Assembly (NCBI RefSeq): GCF_039542055.1
Contig: NZ_BAABHK010000006.1
Location: forward strand, 186,001-250,000
Reading direction: 5' to 3'
Origin: Actinoallomurus vinaceus
GTDB lineage: Bacteria > Actinomycetota > Actinomycetes > Streptosporangiales > Streptosporangiaceae
DNA: 64,000 bases
The position numbers and the translations under genes were made by a program. Positions 8,889 through 17,092 of this stretch are shown here, one piece after another (the first letter of the stretch is position 1; each line of letters starts with the position of its first letter). The notes below the pieces were generated by a model. It was not told the DNA's origin and ran no database searches. It saw only the letters and a list, made by a program, of their open reading frames with translations.

Positions 8889-9566
8889 GTGCGGGTTCTC
8901 GTGGTCGAGGACGAACGGCGGATGGCCGACGCGCTGCGGCGCGGGCTGCAGGCGGAGGGGTTCGCCGTCGACCTGGCGCATGACGGCGTCGACGGTCTCC
9001 ACCTGGCGCGGGAGGGCGGCTACGACGCGGTCGTGCTCGACATCATGCTGCCCGGGCTGTCCGGCTACCGCGTGTGCGAGCGGCTGCGTCAGGAGCAGAA
9101 CTGGGTGCCGATCCTCATCCTGTCCGCCAAGGACGGGGAGTACGACCAGGCCGACGGCCTGGATCTCGGCGCGGACGACTACCTCACCAAGCCGTTCTCC
9201 TATGTCGTGCTCGCCGCGCGGCTGCGGGCGCTGCTGCGCCGCGGCCCCACCCGGCGGCCGTCGGTCCTCACCGCCGGGGATCTCCGCCTCGACCCGGCGC
9301 GGCGCCAGGTCTTCCGCGGCGACACGGAGATCGACCTGACGCCTCGGGAGTTCGCGCTGCTGGAGTACCTCATCCGGCGCCCCGACGAGGCGATCTCCAA
9401 GGGCGAGCTCCTCGAACACGTGTGGGAGGACTACGACGGCACCGACCTGAACACCGTCGAGGTCTACGTGGGCTACCTCCGCCGCAAGATCGACGCGCCG
9501 TTCGGGCGATCCGCTCTGCGGACCGTACGCGGAGCGGGCTACCTGCTGGCCGGCGACGGTGGCTGA
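8889..9566 (+). CDS. OmpR/PhoB-type response regulator
   Basis: 225 aa. I chose GTG at 8889 because AAGGAGGG lies about 6 nt upstream and the receiver fold begins immediately (VRVLVVEDERRMADAL). Upstream in-frame codons encode an arginine-rich non-family stretch. Phospho-acceptor D51 is in LDIMLPG, the conserved Lys in LTKPFSYV. The winged-helix DNA-binding domain is at about 125-222, with LTPREFALLEYL and VEVYVGYLRRKI. It overlaps the kinase gene by 8 nt. Divergent transcription from the LolA/ABC operon 172 bp away suggests that operon as target, a common arrangement for drug or envelope-stress export. Confidence 0.95.
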   Translation: MRVLVVEDERRMADALRRGLQAEGFAVDLAHDGVDGLHLAREGGYDAVVLDIMLPGLSGYRVCERLRQEQNWVPILILSAKDGEYDQADGLDLGADDYLTKPFSYVVLAARLRALLRRGPTRRPSVLTAGDLRLDPARRQVFRGDTEIDLTPREFALLEYLIRRPDEAISKGELLEHVWEDYDGTDLNTVEVYVGYLRRKIDAPFGRSALRTVRGAGYLLAGDGG

Positions 9567-10974
9567 CCCCGCGGGGCCGGGCCTCCCGGCAGGCGGGCTG
9601 CGGGGGTGGTGGCGCAGGCGCGGGATCCGCGCGCGGCTGGCGCTGACGTCCGCCGTCGTCCTGGCGCTGACGCTCGTGGGGCTGGCGCGCCTGTTCGCCT
9701 TCGCGGTGGGCCACTCCATGATCTCGACACTGGACGACTCTGCCCGGCGCAGCGCCTCGGACGTCGTCGCCCTCATCGACGCGAACCGGCTACCCGATCC
9801 GATTCTGACGACCGGCGGGACGATGACGATCCAGGTCGTCGACGCCACCGGCCGGATCCGCGCGGCCTCGCCGGGCGCCGACCGCCTCGTGCCGCTCCTC
9901 GACGCCCGCGGCATGGCGGCCGCGCGTCGCGACGGACGCGCGCGGTTCCTCGACGGACGCGGGTACGGGATGCCCGACGTGCTGCGTGTCGTCGCGGTTC
10001 CCGCCCGCGACGGTCAGACGGTGATCGCCGCGACGTCGTTCGAGCAGGTCCACCACGGCTTGGAGATCGTCGCCCGTACGCTGGTCGTCGGCGTGCCGAT
10101 CCTCTTGGCGCTCCTCGGCGCGGCAGGGTGGCTGGTGATCGGCGGAGCGCTGCGTCCGATCACCGAGTTGCGGCGCGGCGCGGAGGAGATCAGCGGCACG
10201 GCCCGCTCCCGCCGGCTTCCCGTGCCCGAGGCGCGGGACGAGGTACACGACCTCGCGGTCACCCTCAACGACATGCTGCACCGGCTCGAACAGGCCGAGG
10301 CCCGCCAGCGGGCGCTGGTCTCCGACACCGCGCATGAGCTGCGCAGCCCGCTCGCCAGCATCCGGGCCCAGTTGGAGGTCGCGCTGGACCATCCGGACAG
10401 TCAGCCCTGGCCGGAGACGGCGGCGGGCGTGCTCGCCGACACGCTGCGGCTCTCCCGGCTCGCCGACGACCTGCTGGTCCTCGCCCGGCTCGACGAGCAC
10501 GAGGCCCGTACGGTGGCGCGCGAGCCGGTCGACCTGTCCGCGCTGGCCCGGGCGGTGGGGGAGCGCCACCCGGCGGCCCGGGTCCCCGTCACCGTGGACG
10601 CCGGTGAGCCCGTGATCGTGCGGGGCGACGGCAAGGGCCTCACACGCCTGCTCGACAACCTCGTCGACAACGCCCTGCGGCACGCGGCCGCCGGCGTACG
10701 GGTCGGCGTGTCGCGGTCCGGCGAATGGGCGGAACTGTCGGTGCGCGACGACGGCCCCGGAATCCCGCCGACCGACAGGGAACGTGTCTTCGCCCGGTTC
10801 ACGCGCCTGGACGAGGGACGGAGCCGTGACGAGGGCGGCGCCGGCCTCGGCCTGGCCATCGTCCGCGAGACCGCCCGCGCCCACGGCGGCGACGCCCACC
10901 TGGAGGACGCATCCCCTGGTCTTCGCGCCGTCGTACGCCTTCCGTCGGCCAAGCCGCCGCCCGGCGAGGCCTGA
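9559..10974 (+). CDS. Sensor histidine kinase with HAMP domain
   Basis: 471 aa, GTG start overlapping the regulator stop. TM1 at about 27-48 and TM2 at about 173-197 (VGVPILLALLGAAGWLVIGGAL) flank an extracytoplasmic sensor of about 125 residues. HAMP follows (PITELRRGAEEIS), then HisKA with SDTAHELRSPLASIRAQLE carrying His259, and HATPase motifs DNLVDNALRHA, DDGPGIP and GGAGLGLAIV. It is partner of the regulator just upstream. The stop codon sits inside the first unit of a 57-nt tandem repeat. Confidence 0.95.
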   Translation: MADPAGPGLPAGGLRGWWRRRGIRARLALTSAVVLALTLVGLARLFAFAVGHSMISTLDDSARRSASDVVALIDANRLPDPILTTGGTMTIQVVDATGRIRAASPGADRLVPLLDARGMAAARRDGRARFLDGRGYGMPDVLRVVAVPARDGQTVIAATSFEQVHHGLEIVARTLVVGVPILLALLGAAGWLVIGGALRPITELRRGAEEISGTARSRRLPVPEARDEVHDLAVTLNDMLHRLEQAEARQRALVSDTAHELRSPLASIRAQLEVALDHPDSQPWPETAAGVLADTLRLSRLADDLLVLARLDEHEARTVAREPVDLSALARAVGERHPAARVPVTVDAGEPVIVRGDGKGLTRLLDNLVDNALRHAAAGVRVGVSRSGEWAELSVRDDGPGIPPTDRERVFARFTRLDEGRSRDEGGAGLGLAIVRETARAHGGDAHLEDASPGLRAVVRLPSAKPPPGEA

Positions 10975-11138
10975 ACCCGCCGGCCCGGCGGTGTGCTCTT
11001 GTCGGCGGCGCCGCGGTCAGACAGGGCCTGAACCCGCCGGCCTGGCGGTGTGCCCTTGTCGGCGGAGCCACCCTCAGAGAAGGCCGGACTTCGGGGGCCC
11101 GGCGGTGCCGGCACGGCGGCGCGCCCGTGTTGGCGCAG
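10968..11138. repeat. 57-nt tandem repeat overlapping the kinase stop codon
   Basis: Units at 10968-11024 and 11025-11081 are about 85% alike (both begin GGCCTGAACCCGCCGGCC); a third, more diverged unit occupies 11082-11138. The first unit contains the last codons and stop of the histidine kinase gene, so the array extends from the gene end into the 294-bp gap before the ACT-domain gene. Apart from the repeat I see only the ACT gene's leader and ribosome binding site in that gap. Confidence 0.8.
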
Positions 11139-11268
11139 GTCCCGTACGACAGGGCCTGGTGGCGGGCCCTCGTCGCGCTGGCGTCCGGCCTCGTACCGGG
11201 GCCGACACGGGCCAGCAACATATTTGAAATGTCGCTATGGCACCCTGTTTGTCCAGGAGGTGAGCGGT

Positions 11269-11892
11269 ATGCCGCTTTTGCGCGTACGACTCAGGCTGCC
11301 CGACCGGCCGGGATCGCTCGGTACCGTCGCCCGGACTCTGGGCGCCGCGGGCGCCGACATCGTGCAGGTCGTCGTGTTGGAACGTTCCGCAGGCCGGGCG
11401 GTCGACGACATCACCGTCTCGTGGCCGCAGAGCGCGTCGCTGGACGTCCTCTGCGATGCCCTGGCCTCCGTGCGCGGCGTCGAGGTCGACGGCGTCTGGC
11501 AGACCCATGAGGCGCCCGGCGTCTTCGCCGACGTCGAGGTGGTCGGCCAGATAGCCGCCAACCCGCCGAACGGGGTGGTCGCCCTGGTCGAGGCCGTACC
11601 CAAGATCTTCGGGGGCGACTGGGCCGCGATGCTGGGCCGGGACGGGCTGGTCGTGCACGCGAGCTGGCAGGCGCCCGACCCGCTCACGCTGCCGGCCGTC
11701 CCCGCGTCCGGCGCGCGGGCGTTCACGGGCGAGGACGGAGTCCGCTACGCGTTCATCCCGGTCGGGCGTTCCGGGCAGACGCTGCTGCTCGCCCGCGTGG
11801 CCGCGCCGCCGTTCCACCAGACCGAGATCGAACGGCTCATCCAGCTGGCCACCGCCGCCGAGGCCGTCCTGGGCGTGGGAACGGCGGTGTGA
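11269..11892 (+). CDS. ACT-domain protein, putative amino-acid sensor
   Basis: 207 aa. ATG at 11269 is preceded by AGGAGG 8 nt upstream; earlier in-frame codons run through the repeat and are rejected. Residues 1-75 form an ACT fold: LLRVRLRLPDRPGSLGTVARTLGAAGADI, with the ligand-binding DRPG loop, then ITVSWP. The rest (about 80-205, GVVALVEAVPKIFGGDWAAMLGRDG... FIPVGRSGQTLLLARV) resembles a GAF-like small-molecule fold. Such proteins are widespread in actinobacteria without a defined role; amino-acid-responsive regulation is an inference from the ACT domain. Confidence 0.75.
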   Translation: MPLLRVRLRLPDRPGSLGTVARTLGAAGADIVQVVVLERSAGRAVDDITVSWPQSASLDVLCDALASVRGVEVDGVWQTHEAPGVFADVEVVGQIAANPPNGVVALVEAVPKIFGGDWAAMLGRDGLVVHASWQAPDPLTLPAVPASGARAFTGEDGVRYAFIPVGRSGQTLLLARVAAPPFHQTEIERLIQLATAAEAVLGVGTAV

Positions 11893-11932
11893 CGAACCGC
11901 CGGTTACGCGACGAACGTGACACCCTGAACAC

Positions 11933-12943
11933 GTGGCTGAGGAACAACAAGAGAGTCGGCTGACCGTCGTCCTCGCGCTCGCCGCCAATCTCGGCATCGC
12001 GCTGGCCAAGACGGTCGCCGCGGTGATCACCGGGTCGGCGTCGATGGCGTCCGAGGCCGGGCACTCGTTCGCCGACACGACGAACGAGGTGCTGCTGCTC
12101 ACCGCGCTGCGCCGCAGCGCGCGGCCGGCCGACCGGCGGCACCCGTTCGGGCACGGTACCGAGCGCTACATCTGGTCGCTGCTCGTCGCCGTGTGCATCT
12201 TCGGCATGGGCGCGCTGTTCGCCTTCGTGCAGGGCGCGGAGGCGCTGATGGGCGGGGAGGGCGGGGAGAAGGACGCCCTCGTCGGCTACCTCGTCCTCGC
12301 CGTGTCCGCGGTGCTCGAGAGCATCTCCTGGCGGCAGGCGTTCCGGCAGACCCGGGAGAACGCCCGCGAGAACGCGCAGTCGCTCCTGGCGTTCCTGCGC
12401 ACCACCGACGACCCGACCACCAAGTCGGTGCTCTTCGAGGACTCGGCGGCCCTGATCGGCCTCGTCCTCGCCGCCGCCGGTCTCGGCCTGCACCAGCTCA
12501 CCGGTTCCGCCGTCTGGGACGGCGTGGCCTCTTTGCTCATCGGCGTCGTGCTGACCGTGGCCGCCTTCCTCCTCGGCCGGACCAACCTCGACCTGCTCAT
12601 CGGCCGGCAGGCCCAGCCGGTGATCCTGCGCGGCGTCCGGCGCATCCTCCTGGCCGCGCCCGAGATCGAGGCGCTGGTCGACCTGATGACCATGACCGTC
12701 GGCACGGGTCAGGTGCTCGTCTGCGCCCGGCTGGACTTCCGCGACGACCTCGGCGCCGCCGACGTCGAGCGCGCGTGCGTACGCCTGAGCGAGGAGCTCC
12801 ACACCGCACACCCGGACATCTTCGAGGTCTTCCTGGAGCCCGTGCCGCGCGACGATCCCGCCCTTCGCGAGCGGGTCATCGCGCGGTACGGCCGCCCGCC
12901 GTCCTACTGGACGGCAGGCGATCGCCCTGGTCAGCCGAGCTGA
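11933..12943 (+). CDS. Cation diffusion facilitator (CDF) family exporter
   Basis: 336 aa from a GTG start. Six hydrophobic segments span residues 10-215. The metal-site helix EAGHSFADTTNE in TM2 has the HxxxD ligand pattern seen in CDF zinc/manganese/iron exporters, and HPFGHGTERYIW is the conserved cytosolic loop after it. A C-terminal cytoplasmic domain (about 215-325) resembles the CDF dimerisation domain (VDLMTMTVGTGQVLVCARLDF). Metal specificity cannot be read from sequence alone. The 3' end overlaps the convergent small membrane protein gene by 13 nt. Confidence 0.92.
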   Translation: MAEEQQESRLTVVLALAANLGIALAKTVAAVITGSASMASEAGHSFADTTNEVLLLTALRRSARPADRRHPFGHGTERYIWSLLVAVCIFGMGALFAFVQGAEALMGGEGGEKDALVGYLVLAVSAVLESISWRQAFRQTRENARENAQSLLAFLRTTDDPTTKSVLFEDSAALIGLVLAAAGLGLHQLTGSAVWDGVASLLIGVVLTVAAFLLGRTNLDLLIGRQAQPVILRGVRRILLAAPEIEALVDLMTMTVGTGQVLVCARLDFRDDLGAADVERACVRLSEELHTAHPDIFEVFLEPVPRDDPALRERVIARYGRPPSYWTAGDRPGQPS

Positions 12944-13323
12944 ACGCCGAAGAACAGCGCGACGAGGGCACCGAGCGCGCCCAGCGCGCCCCAGATCGCC
13001 AGCCCGCGCTTGGAGGTCGCGCGCATGTGCAGGAACGCCGCCACCCCGGACAGCACCACGAAGACCATCTTGACGTTGAGCGTCATCCGGTAGGCGTCGC
13101 TCGGGTGGTCGAGGGCCACGATGTTCCACACGCCGGTGAGGACGAGGACCGCGAACGCCGGCCAGGCGACCATGTTGAAACGGCGCGCCGCGACCTTGGT
13201 CACACCCTCGTATCCGCGCAGGGCGGGCACCAGCGCACCCAGGGTCAGCTGGCCGCCGACCCAGACCGTCGCCGCCAGAACATGCAGGAAGACACGGATC
13301 GTGTCCGTCGATACCGCGAGCAA
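12931..13323 (-). CDS. Small four-helix membrane protein (CopD/DUF2269-like)
   Basis: 130 aa with four hydrophobic helices and an early HVLAATVWVGGQ motif, the pattern of CopD-like and DUF2269-like integral membrane proteins that carry a conserved His in TM1. The best start is an unusual TTG at 13321-13323 with GAAGGA very close upstream; no in-frame ATG or GTG lies nearby. Function is unknown; a heme- or copper-related role is only suggested by the fold. Confidence 0.75.
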   Translation of the reverse strand: MLAVSTDTIRVFLHVLAATVWVGGQLTLGALVPALRGYEGVTKVAARRFNMVAWPAFAVLVLTGVWNIVALDHPSDAYRMTLNVKMVFVVLSGVAAFLHMRATSKRGLAIWGALGALGALVALFFGVQLG

Positions 13324-13496
13324 CGTCCTTCACCTCTTCTCTCGGGGGACGCTCCGATCATTCCGGTACGTTCCGCAGCACCGCCACCGGGGCCGCTTTT
13401 GGGCCTGCTCCCAAACCCGGTGAGCACTGTGCTCCCGGGGTCCACAAACCCGACCTCGGAGACGGTCGTACGGCGACGTACCAGGACAATCGGGCC

Positions 13497-14408
13497 ATGG
13501 ATTACGACGCCCTCCTGCACGAGATCGCCGCGCAGGTACGACCGCTGGTCGGCCAAGGACAGGTCAGCCGGTACATCCCGGCGCTCGCCACGATGCGAGA
13601 GGATCGGTTCGGGATCGCCGTCGCCGACGTCGACGGCGAGGTCCACGGCGTCGGGGACTGGGAGGTCCCGTTCTCCATCCAGTCCATCTCGAAGACGTTC
13701 AGTCTCGCGCTCACCCTCGCCCGCGACGGCGAACACCTCTGGCGGCGCGTCGGCCGGGAGCCGTCCGGGAACCCGTTCAACTCCCTGGTCCAGCTCGAAT
13801 ACGAGAACGGCGTGCCCCGCAACCCCTTCATCAACGCCGGCGCCATCGTCGTCACGGACCGCCTGCAGACCCTGACCGGCGACGCCGGCACGGCCGTCCT
13901 GGAGTTCCTCCGGGCCGAGAGCGGGAACCCGGCGATCACCGCCGACCGGGACGTCGCCGACTCCGAGGCGGCCCACGGGGACCGGAACGCCGCCCTTGCG
14001 CACTTCATGGCGAGCTACGGGAACCTCGAGAACCCCGTCCCGGTCGTCCTCGAGCACTACTTCCGCCAGTGCGCCGTCGCGATGAGCTGCCGCGACCTCG
14101 CGCTGGCCGGCGGCTTCCTGGCACGGCGCGGAGTGCGCAACGACGGTTCGCGGCTGCTGACCGGCAGTGAGGCGAAGCGGGTCAACGCGGTCATGCTCAC
14201 CTGCGGCACGTACGACGCGGCCGGCGATTTCGCCTACCGCGTCGGCCTGCCCGGCAAGAGTGGCGTGGGCGGCGGCATCCTCGCGATCGTCCCCGGCCGC
14301 TGCGCCGTGTGCGTGTGGAGCCCCGGACTCGACGCGCACGGCAACTCGGTGGCCGGTGTCGCGGCCCTCGACCGTTTCACGACCTTGACCGGCTGGTCGG
14401 TGTTCTGA
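13497..14408 (+). CDS. glsA: Glutaminase A
   Basis: 303 aa, full length for the beta-lactamase-fold glutaminase family. It shows the opening ATMREDRFGIAVADVDG, catalytic S63-x-x-K66 in FSIQSISKTFSLAL, EPSGNPFNSLVQLE, GVPRNPFINAGAI, a Tyr in MASYGN, CGTYDAAGDFAYRVGLP and the terminal GKSGVGGGI. It hydrolyses L-glutamine to glutamate and ammonia in the cytoplasm. It stands alone, with no glutamine transporter or acid-resistance gene beside it. Confidence 0.97.
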   Translation: MDYDALLHEIAAQVRPLVGQGQVSRYIPALATMREDRFGIAVADVDGEVHGVGDWEVPFSIQSISKTFSLALTLARDGEHLWRRVGREPSGNPFNSLVQLEYENGVPRNPFINAGAIVVTDRLQTLTGDAGTAVLEFLRAESGNPAITADRDVADSEAAHGDRNAALAHFMASYGNLENPVPVVLEHYFRQCAVAMSCRDLALAGGFLARRGVRNDGSRLLTGSEAKRVNAVMLTCGTYDAAGDFAYRVGLPGKSGVGGGILAIVPGRCAVCVWSPGLDAHGNSVAGVAALDRFTTLTGWSVF

Positions 14409-14534
14409 CGGTACGGAGCGCGGAGACCGTCGGCGCCCGGCGGCCGGCAGGCGTACGCGGAGAACGGTCGCGCCGCGACGGGTGCCGATCCAGGTGGAAC
14501 TTTGGCGATACCGTGACCCAACCGGCGCGTCAGC

Positions 14535-14562
14535 TTGAAATGCCGGACTCGTGATCTACGGT
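14535..14562 (+). promoter_or_regulatory. Probable sigma-70-type promoter for a leaderless mRNA
   Basis: TTGAAA at 14535-14540 and TACGGT at 14557-14562 are separated by 16 nt. The GTG at 14569 lies 7 nt after the -10 element, where the transcript should begin, and there is no purine-rich ribosome binding site. This supports a leaderless message for the WYL regulator. Confidence 0.6.
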
Positions 14563-14568
14563 CGGTTC

Positions 14569-15270
14569 GTGACCCGTACGGACCGCTTGTTCGCCCTCGT
14601 CGACGAGCTCCGTGCGTGCGCACCCCGGCCGTACGGCCTCCGCGAACTCGCCCGGCGCTTCGACGTCGACGCCCCGACCATCGAGCGGGACATCGAGGAG
14701 CTGCGCGAGGCCGGTGCCCCGATCAAGCCTGACGCGACGGGAGACGGCTACTTCTTCGACACGGTCGGGACGCTGCCGCCGGTCGTGCTCTCCCCGGCCG
14801 AGGCCGTCGCGCTCGCGACGGCCGTGGGCCGCGACGGCGCGTCCCCCTTCGCCCACTCTGGCCGTACCGCCCTGCTGAAGATCGTGGCGGCCATGTCGGC
14901 GGCGGACGGTGCGGAGGACCGCCGGCTCGCCGCGAGCATCCGCGGCCTGATACCCGCCGACGGCACGTCTGCGGTGCCCGTCGCGGCCGTCGTCGAGGAG
15001 GCGGTCGCCACCCGCAAGGTCGTACGGCTGGTCTACGCCGGCCGCGGCGGCACGGAGACGCGCCGCGAGGTGGAGCCGGTCGCGTTCGTCGCCGGCGCGC
15101 GCGACTGGCATCTGATCGGCTGGTGCCGGCTCCGCGACGCTCCGCGGATCTTCCGGATCGACCGCATCCGGCAGGCCGCGCTGCTGGACGAGATCGCGCC
15201 GCCCCGCGACTACTCCCACGCGGATCCCCGGATCGCCGACCTCATGGCAGGCGCCCTCCGACTCGACTGA
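14569..15270 (+). CDS. HTH-WYL domain transcriptional regulator
   Basis: 233 aa from GTG 14569 (an in-frame GTG at 14551 lies between the -35 and -10 elements and is less likely). Residues 1-60 are a DeoR-type winged helix (RTDRLFALVDEL... LARRFDVDAPTIERDIEELREAG). The WYL domain covers about 130-220 with the ligand-binding VVRLVYAGRGG and RDWHLIGWCRLRDAPRIFRIDRI, here with WHLIGW in place of WYL-type residues. Such regulators sense nucleic acids or small molecules and are often autoregulated. The target is unknown. Confidence 0.88.
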   Translation: MTRTDRLFALVDELRACAPRPYGLRELARRFDVDAPTIERDIEELREAGAPIKPDATGDGYFFDTVGTLPPVVLSPAEAVALATAVGRDGASPFAHSGRTALLKIVAAMSAADGAEDRRLAASIRGLIPADGTSAVPVAAVVEEAVATRKVVRLVYAGRGGTETRREVEPVAFVAGARDWHLIGWCRLRDAPRIFRIDRIRQAALLDEIAPPRDYSHADPRIADLMAGALRLD

Positions 15271-15318
15271 CCGGCACGCACGCCGAGGAGGTGTTCGCCG
15301 AGCGCCGGTGTCCCGAGG

Positions 15319-15942
15319 TCAGCCTTCCGCCGGGCCGCGCCCGCGGATCAGGGGGAGATAGACCTCGTCGACGATCTCGACGAGGACGCTGTCGGGAACG
15401 CTACCGAGTCCCCGGGTGACGTATTCGTTGCGCAGCAGGGTGAGGGCCGCGGTGGCGACCCGCGGGTGGATGGCCTCGGGGGGCGCCTCACCGCGCGCCA
15501 CGGCGCGCTCGAGAATCGTGAGCCAGGCGGCCGAGCCGCCGTCTCCGGCCTGTTCCTGCAGCTCCGCCAGCAGTTCCGGCTCATCGCCGACGCTCGACAG
15601 CAGGCTGCGGAGGATCTCGCCCTCGGGTGAGGACAGGTCGCAGTTGATGCGGCGGAGCAGTGTCAGCGCGTCTTCGCGCAACTCGCCGGTGTCGGGGGGC
15701 TGTGTCCGGGCCGTGACCAGCCGGCGGTACGCGGCGACGCCGAGCGCCGCGCGGTTCGGCCAGCGGCGGTAGATGGCGTTCTTGTTGGTCCCCGCCCGCT
15801 TGGCGACCCGGTCCATGGTCAGTCCGGGATAGCCGGACTCGAGGAGTTCGTCGGCCGCCGCGCGCAGGATGGCCTCTTCCAGGACTGCGCCGCGCCGCCT
15901 CGATGGGCCGGATGCCGCTGGGCGTGTGGGGTCGCCGGTCAT
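15319..15942 (-). CDS. TetR family repressor
   Basis: 207 aa. N-terminal HTH (about 20-65: LEEAILRAAADELLESGYPGLTMDRVAKRAGTNKNAIYRRW) is a clear TetR_N. The C-terminal helical domain resembles TetR_C types with ILRSLLSS and a terminal LPLIRGR. It is transcribed away from the TIM-barrel-like gene at 16037, and a symmetrical operator lies between the two starts, so it probably represses both itself and that gene. Confidence 0.93.
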   Translation of the reverse strand: MTGDPTRPAASGPSRRRGAVLEEAILRAAADELLESGYPGLTMDRVAKRAGTNKNAIYRRWPNRAALGVAAYRRLVTARTQPPDTGELREDALTLLRRINCDLSSPEGEILRSLLSSVGDEPELLAELQEQAGDGGSAAWLTILERAVARGEAPPEAIHPRVATAALTLLRNEYVTRGLGSVPDSVLVEIVDEVYLPLIRGRGPAEG

Positions 15943-15968
15943 GCGTTCCTCTCCGTCCCGGTACCACC

Positions 15969-16006
15969 CGTACCTTAGCGTGGGATATTAAGGTACGGTA
16001 CGTACC
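15969..16006. promoter_or_regulatory. Palindromic operator in the TetR divergent promoter
   Basis: Perfect 9-bp arms CGTACCTTA (15969-15977) and TAAGGTACG (15989-15997) are separated by 11 bp. They are followed by an overlapping 10-bp palindrome GGTACGTACC (15997-16006). The region is more AT-rich than its surroundings and lies midway between the two divergent start codons, the typical position of a TetR-family operator. Confidence 0.75.
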
Positions 16007-16036
16007 CTAAAAGCCCCCGCACGGAAGGATGCACCA

Positions 16037-17092
16037 ATGCGGCGCTACGGCATCGGCTACGACACCGGGTTCATCAACCTGGGGGTGAGCACCCGCGAAT
16101 CCTTCGACCCCGAGGTCGTGTGGCGTGAGATGAGCGTCATCCGCCACGACCTGCACTGCGACACCGTCCGCGTCACGGGCGGCGACCCGGAGCGGCTCGA
16201 GATCGCCGCCACTCACGCCGCCGATCTCGGGCTGGAGGTCTGGTTCTCGCCGTTCACCTGCGACCTGACCACCGGCGAGCTGCTCGACCTCCTCGCCGAC
16301 TGCGCCGAACGTGCCGAGCGGCTCCGCCGGCGCGGCGCCGAGATCGTGTTCGTCACCGGCGCGGAGCTTAGCCTCTTCACCAAGGGCTTCCTGCCCGGCG
16401 ACGTCTGCACCGACCGGATCGACGCCCTGCTGACCGCACCGGACGCGAAGCGGCGGGAGATGCTCGCGGCGCTCCCCGAGCGCGTCAACGACTTCCTCGG
16501 CCGGGCGGTGGACGTGGTCCGCCGACGGTTCGGCGGCAAGGTCACCTACGCCTCCATCCCGTTCGAGCGCGTCGACTGGACGCCGTTCGACATCGTGTCG
16601 GTCGACCTCTATCGCACGCTCGAGGTCGCGGGCCGGTTCCGCGAGGGCGTCCGCGCGCTCGTCGCAGGGGGAAAGCCGGTCGCGATCACCGAGTTCGGCT
16701 GCACCGCCTATCGGGGCGCGGCCGACAAGGGCGCACAGGGCGGGGACATCGTCGAATGGGACGGCGCCACCCCGGTCCGCCTCGACGGCGACTACGTCCG
16801 CGATGAGTCCGAACAGGCCGCCTGCCTGCGCGATCTGCTGGAGATCTTCGAAGCCGAAGGCGTGGACACCGCGTTGGTGTGCACCTTCGCGTCGTACCAC
16901 CTGCCGCACCGGAGCGACCCTCGACGGGACCTGGACCTGGCCTCGTACGGCGTCGTGCAGGTCTTCGAGGACCGTCTCGGCCGGACCTACCCCGACCTGC
17001 CGTGGGAGCCCAAGCTCGCGTTCACCGCACTCGCCGAGCACTACGGCGCCAGGACGGCTCCCGGCCACGGGTACCGGTCATCTGCTGGATGA
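16037..17092 (+). CDS. TIM-barrel-like protein of the actinobacterial 'abortive infection protein' type; function unknown
   Basis: 351 aa. The opening RRYGIGYDTGFINLGVSTRE, then RVTGGDPERLE, GLEVWFSPFTCDLTT, AEIVFVTGAELSLFTKGFLPGD, KVTYASIPFERVDWTPFDIVSVD and KPVAITEFGCTAYRGAADKGAQ read like successive strand ends of a glycoside-hydrolase-like barrel with candidate acid residues in TGAELS and ITEFGC. I recall close relatives being labelled 'abortive (phage) infection protein', but nothing in the sequence shows a phage role. No signal peptide, so probably cytosolic. It is divergent from and probably controlled by the TetR gene. Its end overlaps the next convergent gene by 15 nt. Confidence 0.7.
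   Translation: MRRYGIGYDTGFINLGVSTRESFDPEVVWREMSVIRHDLHCDTVRVTGGDPERLEIAATHAADLGLEVWFSPFTCDLTTGELLDLLADCAERAERLRRRGAEIVFVTGAELSLFTKGFLPGDVCTDRIDALLTAPDAKRREMLAALPERVNDFLGRAVDVVRRRFGGKVTYASIPFERVDWTPFDIVSVDLYRTLEVAGRFREGVRALVAGGKPVAITEFGCTAYRGAADKGAQGGDIVEWDGATPVRLDGDYVRDESEQAACLRDLLEIFEAEGVDTALVCTFASYHLPHRSDPRRDLDLASYGVVQVFEDRLGRTYPDLPWEPKLAFTALAEHYGARTAPGHGYRSSAG

Noticed and set aside
16037..17092. Phage defence (abortive infection) system
   Set aside because: The family label alone is not evidence. There is no toxin/antitoxin pair, nuclease, or defence neighbour; a TetR-controlled metabolic enzyme fits better.
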